A stretch of DNA of 64,000 nt from Planctomycetota bacterium (GTDB lineage Bacteria > Planctomycetota > Phycisphaerae > UBA1845). Position 1 is the first letter of the stretch; each line of letters opens with the position of its first letter. Below the pieces are notes generated by a model. The model made no database searches, was not told where the DNA came from, and saw only the letters and a program-made list of their open reading frames with translations. Location of the stretch: the NCBI GenBank assembly GCA_024280855.1, contig JAJRPG010000094.1:19321-83320 (forward strand), written 5' to 3'. Positions 28,116 through 37,093 of this stretch are shown piece after piece. The translations under genes and the position numbers were made by a program.

Positions 28116-29261
28116 CTATGTTCCAGTCGCCGCTGTGCGTGCCGAGGTTTGACGCCTGAGATTGACGCGGTCCTGGTCGGTGTGCGTAGGACGCAACTTG
28201 GATTCCACCCACACCAAATCATGAGCCGTTATTTTGACCTTGTCGCCATCGCTAAGACCTTGTTTTTTACGGGCTTTGCGGGCCGCGTTTTTCAATAGCG
28301 ACTTGCAGCGACGTAGCGATCCCTCGCCTATACGGTTGGCGACATCTTGTAGATACTTCACCGCATCGATCGATAGCTTGATTGGTGTACGGTCGTAAAG
28401 CTTTCGGATTTCCTCTACGCTGAACAACGGCTTACCGCCGGTGTAGACATCCTTGCCCTCGGTCAAATGGTGAATCACGTCGTATCGGCTATATAGCTGA
28501 CCATGATCGGGACCGATGGTGGCCACCAACCGATCGTGTAGATCGGCAGTGGCAAATAGCAACACAGGCACGCCGGTCGTATCGTGAATGTCGCGCAAGA
28601 ATTCTAACGCGGAGTCGTTTAGTTTTTGGGCCTCGTCGATTATCAACATGCGATCGCTATCAAGTAATCTATCCATGATGCGCTCGATGCGGGTCATGGA
28701 ACGATGCCCCGCAACTGTTGTGCCGAGCAAGTCAAGCTTTAGAGAAATCGCATGAGCCAATCCACGTGGATGGTGATAGCTATCTATGATGCGCACATAA
28801 ACCGATCCCACGTAATTATGATTGATGGCCTGGGCGCAGCGACTTTTACCAACGCCGGACGGTGCGAGCAACAACCCCATTGTCCTGTTTTCGTGAACCA
28901 ATCGAGCGGCGGCGAGTATGGCTTTGGCTACGCGGGTCTCGACATATTCTTCGTCGATGGACGCAGCCTTGGCACGGGCGTGCTGCTCGATCCGTGCGTT
29001 GAGTGTGCGAATGTATTTGTCGGCGTTCTCACGCCATTTGCGATCCATCAACTCGCGGATCGTGGTGTTGCCTGGCTTGCCAAGCTGCTTCGCCACATCT
29101 TTGGGTTGGATGTTGTTGCGATCAATATACTCGATGAAATTGTTCATCGCCAAGCATCGCTCTTGATCCGTCAATTCGCCGGTATTGGGCAGCGTCCATG
29201 CAGCCATGAGTATTTGATCCTTATCCTGTAGGATGTCTGTTAAGTTGTGTTGATCGGTCAT
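28116..29261 (-). CDS. MuB-like AAA+ ATPase (transposition target activator)
   Basis: N-terminal HTH-like; MGLLLAPSGVGKSRCAQAI Walker A; DRMLIIDEAQKL Walker B; ATGA overlap with transposase. Confidence 0.85.
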   Translation of the reverse strand: MTDQHNLTDILQDKDQILMAAWTLPNTGELTDQERCLAMNNFIEYIDRNNIQPKDVAKQLGKPGNTTIRELMDRKWRENADKYIRTLNARIEQHARAKAASIDEEYVETRVAKAILAAARLVHENRTMGLLLAPSGVGKSRCAQAINHNYVGSVYVRIIDSYHHPRGLAHAISLKLDLLGTTVAGHRSMTRIERIMDRLLDSDRMLIIDEAQKLNDSALEFLRDIHDTTGVPVLLFATADLHDRLVATIGPDHGQLYSRYDVIHHLTEGKDVYTGGKPLFSVEEIRKLYDRTPIKLSIDAVKYLQDVANRIGEGSLRRCKSLLKNAARKARKKQGLSDGDKVKITAHDLVWVESKLRPTHTDQDRVNLRRQTSARTAATGT

Positions 29262-31462
29262 AACAATGACGACAAGTCATCTGACAAGTCGTTGGCGTCA
29301 TCCGTAACCGTTTCCTCATTATCAACGAACAGGTCATCCATGCCCTGGTCTTCCTCGTGATGGTCCCAATTGGTTTCTGGCACTTCGTCTTCAAACAAAT
29401 CTTCCAAGTCGTCGGTGTCGATCGGGACGGGTTTGAACGCCGTTCGATCGGTTCTCGAAACGCTATCGACGCCAAGATGAACGGGCACGATGTTGACGAC
29501 ATTTTTATCGTCGGTGCCGGTTTTCATGACGTGCGTATGCTTCTCGTTGTGTATGTGCATGGCTTCCTGCTCGACGCTGCGAGACTGCGTGATACGATTA
29601 CGCTGCACCTTGTTGGCCTCCTTACGACTGCCCTGAACGCGACGCTGGGCCTCGCGTAAATCGTCTACATGCGTACCGGGCGGTAGCTGTTTGTTGGCCT
29701 CTAGCCGACCAAGCAGGCGGCGGGTTTCGATGTCCAGCACATGCACGTGTTCGCAATGCTCAACATCCAACGCGACCAGCACCTTGCGACCTTTTAAGCT
29801 CTTGAGACAAGCTGCATATTGACCGTACGTCACACTGACGCCTCCGGCTGTTATGGTCACACCGTTGGCCCCGACCTTATACGCCCCGCGCATGTCCATC
29901 ATTAAAAGTAACTGATCTTCGACGGCCTTACGCAATCGAGAGGCGGTGTGCCACACGGCCAGCGGGGCTTGATTATTTAGCCCGCTATGCTCGGTGCGGT
30001 GATAAGTGTCTATGTACTCGCATATGTGCTTACGGGCGTCGTCGAAGCTTGGCACGTTGGCGATGTCCTTACGCAACTCCTCTACATAGTCGGGCTTATA
30101 GTCTGATGATTTGCCGCAATAAGTGGCAAAATCCTTGTCGCACTGATCGTGCATCGTGCCGTACCAACGCTCCTGAATGCCCTTCGACCAAGGCGCGTAC
30201 GGTATGGCGTAGTGGACCTTAATGCCTAACTCTTCGTACAAACCTAGCCAGCGGGCGTCGTTGGCGTCGAGCAAGCCGTCGCTCTTTTTAGCCACCTTTT
30301 CCCAATCGTCACCGTGGGTACGTTTTAGCGCATCCATCTGACGCTTGGTGATACCCGCAAATAGCTTCGATCTAAAATCCTTGCCGTTATCGAGTTTGAT
30401 ATGCTCGCAAATAGCCCAATCCCGAAACGCCATACGCAGTGCCGACATGATGGCATCTTGATGGGGCGACTTACCCAAATGCCAGCCGACGACACAACGC
30501 GATCGGCAGTCCATAATGGTGGTGAGCCACGGGCGGATCGTTTTGCCACGATGTCTTACCCAATAGTCGCAGATGGTGTGATCGGCTACATACCATTCGC
30601 CTGGCTCTACCGTGGTCCAGTCGATGCTTATGAATGACATGTACTTTCGCTGCCAAGATTCTTTGCCCTCACGCATCAAACAGGTCAACGCCAGGTCATC
30701 ACTTTTCTTTAGCCAGAGCTGCGTTGATCGTGCCGACGTGGGCCAGGCCAGGTCGTGCTTTTCGGCGTCGCGCAAGGTGGCGTCGTGACAATACTTGATC
30801 GATCGCCGCTTTTGCGTGTGCCACAAGAAATAGAAGTGTTCGATCGACTCTTCACACCGGCCACTTTGTGGCTCGCTCCCTGACAATCCGTCGTCGCCAC
30901 CACCATCGCCGCTACCGTATTTGGGGATCAACGACTCGACGCCTGCGATGTGACCGCTGGTTGTCATGCGGTTGTAGTCTCGCCACCATGTTTGCAAGCT
31001 ACGCGGCGAAATCTTAAACGGAGCTGGCTCCGCATGTATGGCATCAGCGGAAACTTCGTAGGCGATTTTAATGGCCAAGTGGCCATCTCGATTAAACGAT
31101 AGCCGCTTACGCCATACATGCATCCAATGAGCCTTGCGATAGGCACGCTCGACGTGATGTTGCGGGTAGCTGTGGAGCAAGGACGCTTGGTCTCTGTCGT
31201 CGCGGGTGTTGTTGTTGGGGCAGGTCGATAACCTGGGATCGATGCGGCGATGTAACCACCAACAACACTTGCCCTTACCATTGCGTGGTGGCGCCTTGCG
31301 TGCCCTGCCCTGCTTTTGCAAGTAGCTATTGCACTGCCACGACAACGTGCGTGCGGCTACGCCCATGAGCGACGACGCCTCGTCTATGGGAACCCAGGCG
31401 TCGGCGGCTTTGATGTCGCTGCGCGAGCGAAACGAATCAGATTGTCTGATTGCTATAGCCAT
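29258..31462 (-). CDS. MuA-like DDE transposase
   Basis: WYVADHTICDYWVRHRGKTIRPWLTTIMDCRSRCVVGWHLG...HIKLDNGKDFRSK...YAPWSKGIQERWYGTMHDQCDKDF. Confidence 0.9.
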   Translation of the reverse strand: MAIAIRQSDSFRSRSDIKAADAWVPIDEASSLMGVAARTLSWQCNSYLQKQGRARKAPPRNGKGKCCWWLHRRIDPRLSTCPNNNTRDDRDQASLLHSYPQHHVERAYRKAHWMHVWRKRLSFNRDGHLAIKIAYEVSADAIHAEPAPFKISPRSLQTWWRDYNRMTTSGHIAGVESLIPKYGSGDGGGDDGLSGSEPQSGRCEESIEHFYFLWHTQKRRSIKYCHDATLRDAEKHDLAWPTSARSTQLWLKKSDDLALTCLMREGKESWQRKYMSFISIDWTTVEPGEWYVADHTICDYWVRHRGKTIRPWLTTIMDCRSRCVVGWHLGKSPHQDAIMSALRMAFRDWAICEHIKLDNGKDFRSKLFAGITKRQMDALKRTHGDDWEKVAKKSDGLLDANDARWLGLYEELGIKVHYAIPYAPWSKGIQERWYGTMHDQCDKDFATYCGKSSDYKPDYVEELRKDIANVPSFDDARKHICEYIDTYHRTEHSGLNNQAPLAVWHTASRLRKAVEDQLLLMMDMRGAYKVGANGVTITAGGVSVTYGQYAACLKSLKGRKVLVALDVEHCEHVHVLDIETRRLLGRLEANKQLPPGTHVDDLREAQRRVQGSRKEANKVQRNRITQSRSVEQEAMHIHNEKHTHVMKTGTDDKNVVNIVPVHLGVDSVSRTDRTAFKPVPIDTDDLEDLFEDEVPETNWDHHEEDQGMDDLFVDNEETVTDDANDLSDDLSSLL

Positions 31463-31468
31463 GATTAC

Positions 31469-31732
31469 TTACGCAGCGACTACGCGGGCTTTCTCCATGT
31501 TGGCTAGAAATTTTTCCATCAAGTCCGGTCTTGTGGACCTGCTGTAATTGATCGTGATTTTACGGTGCCATTCGCCTTCAATAATTGCGTACAAAGTTTC
31601 AATCCCTCGCTTGCAAAAATCACAATACAAATAGGTGATGCGTTGGGAGCCGAGATCGTCTACCACAAAATGCTCGCAGTCCACGCAACCGTTGCAGGTG
31701 GGGCAATGTTGGATCGGGGAAAATTCACGCAT
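31469..31732 (-). CDS. Small zinc-ribbon hypothetical protein
   Basis: CPTCNGCVDCEHFV...YLYCDFCKRG. Confidence 0.5.
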   Translation of the reverse strand: MREFSPIQHCPTCNGCVDCEHFVVDDLGSQRITYLYCDFCKRGIETLYAIIEGEWHRKITINYSRSTRPDLMEKFLANMEKARVVAA

Positions 31733-31994
31733 GAGACAAATCTCCTTGAGATAAATCCCTGTTACGGGATAATTCTCCGTTATGATTTTTGGAGGCTCGA
31801 CAAAAAACGCATAGCTCAGATAAGGTTTGGCGGATACGCACCTCGTCGGAGGCGTCGAATAAAAGTAGCTCTTGTGATTGATGGCGACCGCAGCGGCATG
31901 ACACGATGGTTTTCTTGTGGATCGGTTCGCCGAGCCAACAAGCCAAGAACGCCATCGCCGGTAGCGAGAGACTGAAAATTATGATATCGATCAT
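31725..31994 (-). CDS. Small hypothetical protein with N-terminal TM segment
   Basis: MIDIIIFSLSLPAMAFLACWLGEP; overlaps neighbours as in an operon. Confidence 0.4.
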   Translation of the reverse strand: MIDIIIFSLSLPAMAFLACWLGEPIHKKTIVSCRCGRHQSQELLLFDASDEVRIRQTLSELCVFCRASKNHNGELSRNRDLSQGDLSHA

Positions 31995-32515
31995 AGGTTG
32001 TGTACCTTTCGATCGAATGACTTGGCGTGTGCTTGCATGATGTACGCATGTAACTGCGCGTCACGGACGCGGTGCAACTGGTGGGTGTGGTGATATTTAA
32101 CCACGGACTCTTTATCCACATCGTCCACGCGACCGTCGGCGATGATGTCAGCCAGGTGCATCATTTGCTTATGATGTAGACCTTCTTGCTCAACGGCGGC
32201 TCTGAACATGTCGCCGGGACTTAGCGGATCGATGAAATCGTTATGAATGATTTCGTACTTGCCAGAGTTGCCGAGTAGTAATTCCAAGATGCGCAAGTCG
32301 AAGCTATGCTCTAACCAACAGCGCCAGAAATAGATGGGGATGTTGTACTTGCCGGTTCCGTAATCGCTGATGGTTTGCAGAGACTTGCCGGTCCATGATG
32401 CGACTAGCTTGCGCGATAGGGCGTAAGTCACACCAGTGATGCAATCGGTGACGATAGGCGACTGATCGAATAGTTCGTTTAGTAGTTGTGCGTCGGTATT
32501 CATCTCGTAATGCAT
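31991..32515 (-). CDS. Possible phage regulatory protein with HTH-like segment
   Basis: RKLVASWTGKSLQTISDYGTGKYNIPIYFWRCWLE; first gene of the leftward early operon. Confidence 0.45.
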   Translation of the reverse strand: MHYEMNTDAQLLNELFDQSPIVTDCITGVTYALSRKLVASWTGKSLQTISDYGTGKYNIPIYFWRCWLEHSFDLRILELLLGNSGKYEIIHNDFIDPLSPGDMFRAAVEQEGLHHKQMMHLADIIADGRVDDVDKESVVKYHHTHQLHRVRDAQLHAYIMQAHAKSFDRKVHNL

Positions 32516-32611
32516 TAGGCGTCCCTACCTCTTCCGGATATTCAGGCTCGCCAATCCGTTGGCGTTGCCGTTGCTGCGTGATATAAGTTTTTCGTTAGCA
32601 CTAGGAGCCAA

Positions 32612-32699
32612 CCGGGGCGGCGTTACTCGGTTACAAACAACGCCGCGCCGGACTGGGCATCCAAGGTGACACAATCTTCCGGCGGGACCGCCCCGCCGG
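32612..32699. other. Two adjacent hairpins in the regulatory intergenic region
   Basis: CCGGGGCGGCGTT (32612-32624)/AACGCCGCGCCGG (32639-32651); CCGGCGGG (32679-32686)/CCCGCCGG (32692-32699). Confidence 0.7.
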
Positions 32700-32713
32700 A
32701 CTGGACGAAACTC

Positions 32714-32902
32714 TTAACGCCGCTTGTGGCGGCGGTCGTTTAAGCTTGTGGTGCGGAAACGCCTGGCCAGGGCAGCCGCGCCTTCCTGAGCTACGCGAGC
32801 CAGGTCGCGCTCGAAAACCGTGATGGAAATCGATTGGCCGGTTTCATTGGAACGAAAGGAGGCTGTTACTGTAGGTCGAGGTTTTTTAGGGCGATTGGGC
32901 AT
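32714..32902 (-). CDS. Small basic hypothetical protein
   Basis: ORF; ends just beside the hairpin pair. Confidence 0.4.
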   Translation of the reverse strand: MPNRPKKPRPTVTASFRSNETGQSISITVFERDLARVAQEGAAALARRFRTTSLNDRRHKRR

Positions 32903-32904
32903 TA

Positions 32905-33066
32905 TTAGCCTGCCTTCCTTAATTTTTTAACCAGAGCCTCCGCCAGAATTTTTTGGGCCTGCTTGGGCGTGAATCCCTCAACCGTGAGAGATTCGCTCTT
33001 TCTGCGGCGTTTCCGGTCGCGTATTTCGATGTATACGGCGTCAGATTTCTTCTTCGATAATTTCAT
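32905..33066 (-). CDS. Small basic hypothetical protein (start at MKLSKKKSD preferred)
   Basis: MKLSKKKSDAVYIEIRDRKRRRKSESLTVEGFTPKQAQKILAEALVKKLRKAG. Confidence 0.4.
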   Translation of the reverse strand: MKLSKKKSDAVYIEIRDRKRRRKSESLTVEGFTPKQAQKILAEALVKKLRKAG

Positions 33067-33139
33067 TGCAATCAATGCTACCAATGATAGCGATGAATGT
33101 CGAATTGATTCCGGAAAAAAATCCGCAATAATATCAACG

Positions 33140-33487
33140 ATGGAAAAAATAACGAAAGAACCGACTAAACCTTTGCAGTTAAGACTGCCAAGCTCTGTGT
33201 TTGATCGACTAGAGCAAAGATATCGTGCGAGCGGCGTAGACAAACAACTACAGGCGTTGGCCGGTATAATTGCAATTGAATCACTCGATCTTGCCCGTAG
33301 AAACGAGGCAATAAATTTTGCTACGCGGATTTCACTAGGCGAAATATCAATGGACGAGGTAGTTGATCTATATCAGATGAAAGACACGGGTCAGGGGTAT
33401 TCTGATGGATTGATTGATGCCCTAAGGCAACTAGAGCGGGATGCTGTACCCACAAAAACAAAGCGTCGGCGGGCATCAGGTCAATAA
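33140..33487 (+). CDS. Hypothetical protein, candidate regulator, divergent from the early operon
   Basis: MEKITKEPTKPLQLRLPSSVFDRLEQRYRASG, RHH-like N-terminus. Confidence 0.45.
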   Translation: MEKITKEPTKPLQLRLPSSVFDRLEQRYRASGVDKQLQALAGIIAIESLDLARRNEAINFATRISLGEISMDEVVDLYQMKDTGQGYSDGLIDALRQLERDAVPTKTKRRRASGQ

Positions 33488-33769
33488 GTTTGTGAGCTTT
33501 TTCACGGGCTAAGACAATTTCGTCGCGTAGAGGTAGCGTTAGCCGATCCATCGGTTGCCTCCAGAATGGTGCGTGCTCGACGGGTGTCATCCATGACATC
33601 GCAATTCCTTGGCCACCGCCAAGCACAAAAGATGAGTTGCTGGCATGGCCACGACTGTAAGCCATTGTTTGCAGTGTATGGGTTATGTTAGGGCAAGTCA
33701 AGCCGCAATATGTAGGGGATGGATTATGGGATTTTACTGCACCGAGTGTGACACCCGAGGGATAATGCG

Positions 33770-34672
33770 ATGACGAAACGTAACCGCAAACGCATTACCA
33801 ATGCTAAACCTTCTTGGTCGGAATTGAAGGAGCAATGCTATCAAAATTTTTCTCAACGAATTGCGGAACTCCACGATACAGAGCTAATCGTGATCCAAAA
33901 GACCGTCGTACAGATATTGTCAGGTATAGAGTCGGGAATGTACGTCAAGGACGTTTTCAATGTGCTTCAACAAATAGGGCCAATTGTTTCAAGGGGAAAT
34001 ATGTTGTTAGGTTGCCAATCAATTGTAAGGGATGTAGATCATTACAGGTCGAGAGTTGGAGCTGCGGATCGACCTATCGAACCTGATCCCGATATTGGCA
34101 ATACGTTTCCGTATCTGAGATATTACACGGTTGGGAACGGGACGCCCGGAACGAATATGGTCAAAGAATCACATGCTAAGCTGCATCGTATTATAGTTCA
34201 TCGTGATGACGAGTTTTGGAAATATCATACACCACCTTGGGAGGATGGCTGTAGATGTATGTGTTCCCCATTAACGAAAGGGCAAGTCGAGCGCGAAGGG
34301 TTGCCGGTACGAAATTTGGAGTATGTACGTAATGTGCTCGGTGTAGAAGTTGGCCCTGAGGAATTCCACCTTGGTAATATGGATATCGAATCATCAAGGA
34401 AGATTTTTAAGGCTAGATTTGAATGCGCCATATATAAAGCCATGTTGGCATATGTAGATAATCCACTCAAGCAGTTGTTGGACGGTGCTGTTAGTAGTGA
34501 GCAGACTCGACAAGTGTCGTGTGAGTCTGTGGATAGATGGAAGTCCTTAAATGCAGAATTGAAAACCACTGACAGCCCGGTCACTGCATTGGCAACAGCC
34601 GAAGACAAACTCACCACATGGAAAGAGCAGTTGGAATTTGTTGAAATGAGAATGTCAGAAAAAAAACTTTGA
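33770..34672 (+). CDS. Second MuF-like (phage Mu head morphogenesis F-like) protein with extended C-terminus
   Basis: FPYLRYYTVGNGTPGTNMVKESHAKLHRIIVHRDDEFWKYHTPPWEDGCRCMCSPLTKGQV parallels FRFRRYSTVGNGVPGTNRVRADHAILHGKVFRWNDPFWNTFTPPWDFGCRCTMQALTAGQV at 41510..42262. Confidence 0.75.
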   Translation: MTKRNRKRITNAKPSWSELKEQCYQNFSQRIAELHDTELIVIQKTVVQILSGIESGMYVKDVFNVLQQIGPIVSRGNMLLGCQSIVRDVDHYRSRVGAADRPIEPDPDIGNTFPYLRYYTVGNGTPGTNMVKESHAKLHRIIVHRDDEFWKYHTPPWEDGCRCMCSPLTKGQVEREGLPVRNLEYVRNVLGVEVGPEEFHLGNMDIESSRKIFKARFECAIYKAMLAYVDNPLKQLLDGAVSSEQTRQVSCESVDRWKSLNAELKTTDSPVTALATAEDKLTTWKEQLEFVEMRMSEKKL

Positions 34673-34680
34673 GAGAACGC

Positions 34681-34709
34681 TTGACTTTTGCGCGCGTCCC
34701 GGGTTATAA
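34681..34709 (+). promoter_or_regulatory. Candidate sigma70-type promoter TTGACT-17 bp-TTATAA
   Basis: TTGACT 34681-34686, TTATAA 34704-34709, 17-bp spacing. Confidence 0.5.
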
Positions 34710-34987
34710 GAGGAATCGATAATTAAAAGGGCGTCTGGACGCGCCCTGAAAAGCAACATACAAATCTTAAACCTAAAGCCTTAACGGCACGCACGGGCAC
34801 TGCGCCCGCAGCATGAAGCCGCTATCGCCTTACGGGCCATAACTGGCCTTCTAGGTTCTAACGATTGCCACAAAACTGGGTATCCCCGATGCACATCGGG
34901 TGGCCTGGTTATTTTTTTGTAGGCATCCCCCGGTGAGCATCGTGGATAAAACAAAACTGGATTCCGCTCCCGCATAAGGAATGAACT

Positions 34988-35485
34988 ATGACTGATCCGC
35001 AATATCAATTGCACTTGAAAGCGTTAGGGAAAATCGCTCGGCTATGGGACGACGGTGGACTCGATACGGCATCACTGAAGCTGCTCGCGTCAAGACTGTT
35101 CGATCAAATAGCTACGGGTGAAACGGTGTCATACGAAGGCGTTATTGTCGTTAGCACCTATGCCCCGAGTCTGAATAATGCCATCAATGGTGGCCAGAAT
35201 CCCGTGCGGTCAACGGCTCAAATAATGGCAGAACAATACCTGATACAAGTTCTTACCATCGACCTGACCACGCAACCAGTAGGCACGGACGCTAAGAGTG
35301 TTCTTGAGGCGTTACAAACTGAAATGAGCGTTGGCGTAGATGGGAAAACATTGACTGATAAATCTACCACAGGATTCGTGAACTTTTTCGATACGCTGTG
35401 GTCGCCATCCGGTACATGGAATACAGAAGCAGATGTAACCGCAGATTACAAGGATAGTATTTTTGTGGTTACGACCATCGTTTGA
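34988..35485 (+). CDS. Hypothetical prophage protein
   Basis: ATG preceded by aaggaatgaact; coding-like composition. Confidence 0.5.
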   Translation: MTDPQYQLHLKALGKIARLWDDGGLDTASLKLLASRLFDQIATGETVSYEGVIVVSTYAPSLNNAINGGQNPVRSTAQIMAEQYLIQVLTIDLTTQPVGTDAKSVLEALQTEMSVGVDGKTLTDKSTTGFVNFFDTLWSPSGTWNTEADVTADYKDSIFVVTTIV

Positions 35486-35509
35486 TGGGGCAAGTGAACT
35501 AAAGACTGG

Positions 35510-35529
35510 ATTCCCGCCTGCGCGGGAAT
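35510..35529. repeat. REP-like palindrome ATTCCCGCCTGCGCGGGAAT
   Basis: Stem ATTCCCGC/GCGGGAAT; related copies near 49471-49546. Confidence 0.75.
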
Positions 35530-35574
35530 GACGGACACATAAGCAAGGATGCTGATGTTGCGAAGGATCGCACG

Positions 35575-35659
35575 ACAACCAAGCCTTACCTCCTGTGAAG
35601 GGGACGCCTGCGCGGCGACGCCTAACCCCCGTCGCCGTGCGGGTTCCTTCGCTGGTTGT
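35575..35659. ncRNA. Candidate structured non-coding element
   Basis: 14-bp stem CCTGCGCGGCGACG (35607-35620)/CGTCGCCGTGCGGG (35630-35643) with G-U pairs, enclosed by ACAACCA (35575-35581)/TGGTTGT (35653-35659); strand unknown. Confidence 0.35.
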
Positions 35660-36103
35660 ATGAGTCGAAGATCATCGACTGCCCCAGGTCCGAAGGACAT
35701 GGGCCACCCAGCCCGTATTCCGAAAATGCCGGTCCGGCGAGACTGCCATCCATCCGACTTACTCCGGATTGGAAATGTCTTGACCCCAACCCAAGCGGTA
35801 GTAGTGCGCCCATCCTCGCATGTTGCCGGACCGGCATCTCCATTTACCCAAATTAACACAGCGAAGATATTCGTCGAGTCGCGATCACGCGACAACTGCT
35901 GCCCTGGGAACATACGGCCCCTGGACCCGACGTCGGGGGCGGGGAACCACGTTCACCCCCGACCACTTATCAGAAAAACATGCGGGCGCATGTCAAAGAG
36001 TGACAACCCAGCGGCACGGACGCCGTCGCACGCGTGTGAAAATATCACGAAAAGATCAACGGCAGTTAACCAACTGCTTAACCCTTTTGGAAGGAGTGAC
36101 AAC

Positions 36104-36499
36104 ATGAAGTCATCTCGGTTTGGAGCTTTGTTAGTAGCGGTTTTGATGGGTGTCACGACGTGGCACTGTGTAGGTTGTGCGAGTGACGCAGAGGCGTCAA
36201 TCGTTATGCAGCAGAACATGAGAATGATTAGCGACTTCGCCGACGACAACGATATGAGCGTCGTGGTGCAGGTGGCGAGCGATGGCCGATTCGGCTTCAC
36301 CTGGGACCAGTTCCTTGGTGTCAATACCGGCCTGACGATGAATGCCACGCTGACGGCACGCGGCGATGATGGACCATCAACGGCTAAGACGGTCGACGGA
36401 AAGGCAGGCAATAGCCTGCCCTACGAGGAGACATCGGCGAACACGCCCACTGCGGAGGACGCGGTAAACCCCACGAAACAAGACTCGAACGACGACTGA
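36104..36499 (+). CDS. Putative phage lipoprotein
   Basis: aaggagtgac RBS; signal-like MKSSRFGALLVAVLMGVTTWHCVGCASDAEA. Confidence 0.55.
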   Translation: MKSSRFGALLVAVLMGVTTWHCVGCASDAEASIVMQQNMRMISDFADDNDMSVVVQVASDGRFGFTWDQFLGVNTGLTMNATLTARGDDGPSTAKTVDGKAGNSLPYEETSANTPTAEDAVNPTKQDSNDD

Positions 36500-36708
36500 C
36501 CGCCCGAAACGGCGACGCCAGCGAAGGCCGGGATGCCACGACGGTGAAGCCTTCGACCGTGACCGGGGCGGACCTCGGCGGAGGACGGGGCCATAAATGG
36601 CTTTAAGGGCGAAGAAAACGGCGGGCTATAGCCGCTGGACGAGGCTTGTTGGTGGCACGAGCCAAAGCAGACCGGCCACGCCGGAACCGGCAATGCCGGG
36701 AAGTAAAC

Positions 36709-37071
36709 ATGGAAATTCAGGCAGCAAAATTCGAGTCTTTGATGCGGCGGTTGCAAGAGCGATCGCCGCATCGGCCTGTTCCAGCCGTGGAAATCGCCGC
36801 CCTGTGCGGGGCGGACGGCAGCCGGGAAACCCGGCGACGACGGGTGCGAAGCCTCGTGCAAATGGCTCGATTGGCCGGCCTGCGAATCTGTGCCGAGTCG
36901 CGTGGATACTGGCTGGCACGCAGCGACGCCGAATGGAAGGCCTACTGCGAAGCGGTCAAAAACAAGGCGATTTATAAATTTGTCGCACTGGCCAAACAAC
37001 AGAAAGCGGCGAACGAAACGCGAAACGGACAAGGGAAATTGTTCGACATGACACCTATTTTTGCAGGTTGA
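36709..37071 (+). CDS. Hypothetical phage protein, possible winged-helix
   Basis: VPAVEIAALCGADGSRETRRRRVRSLVQMARLAGLRICAESRGYWLA. Confidence 0.5.
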   Translation: MEIQAAKFESLMRRLQERSPHRPVPAVEIAALCGADGSRETRRRRVRSLVQMARLAGLRICAESRGYWLARSDAEWKAYCEAVKNKAIYKFVALAKQQKAANETRNGQGKLFDMTPIFAG

Positions 37072-37093
37072 ACCTGTTTGTGCGAGATAAACA

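Noticed and set aside
33321-33701. 126-aa minus-strand ORF (TTG start)
   Set aside because: Overlaps 33140..33487, no clear ribosome-binding site; kept only as a weak possibility
35549-36103. N-terminal extension of the lipoprotein ORF
   Set aside because: Signal-like start at 36104 with aaggagtgac fits better; extension is not protein-like
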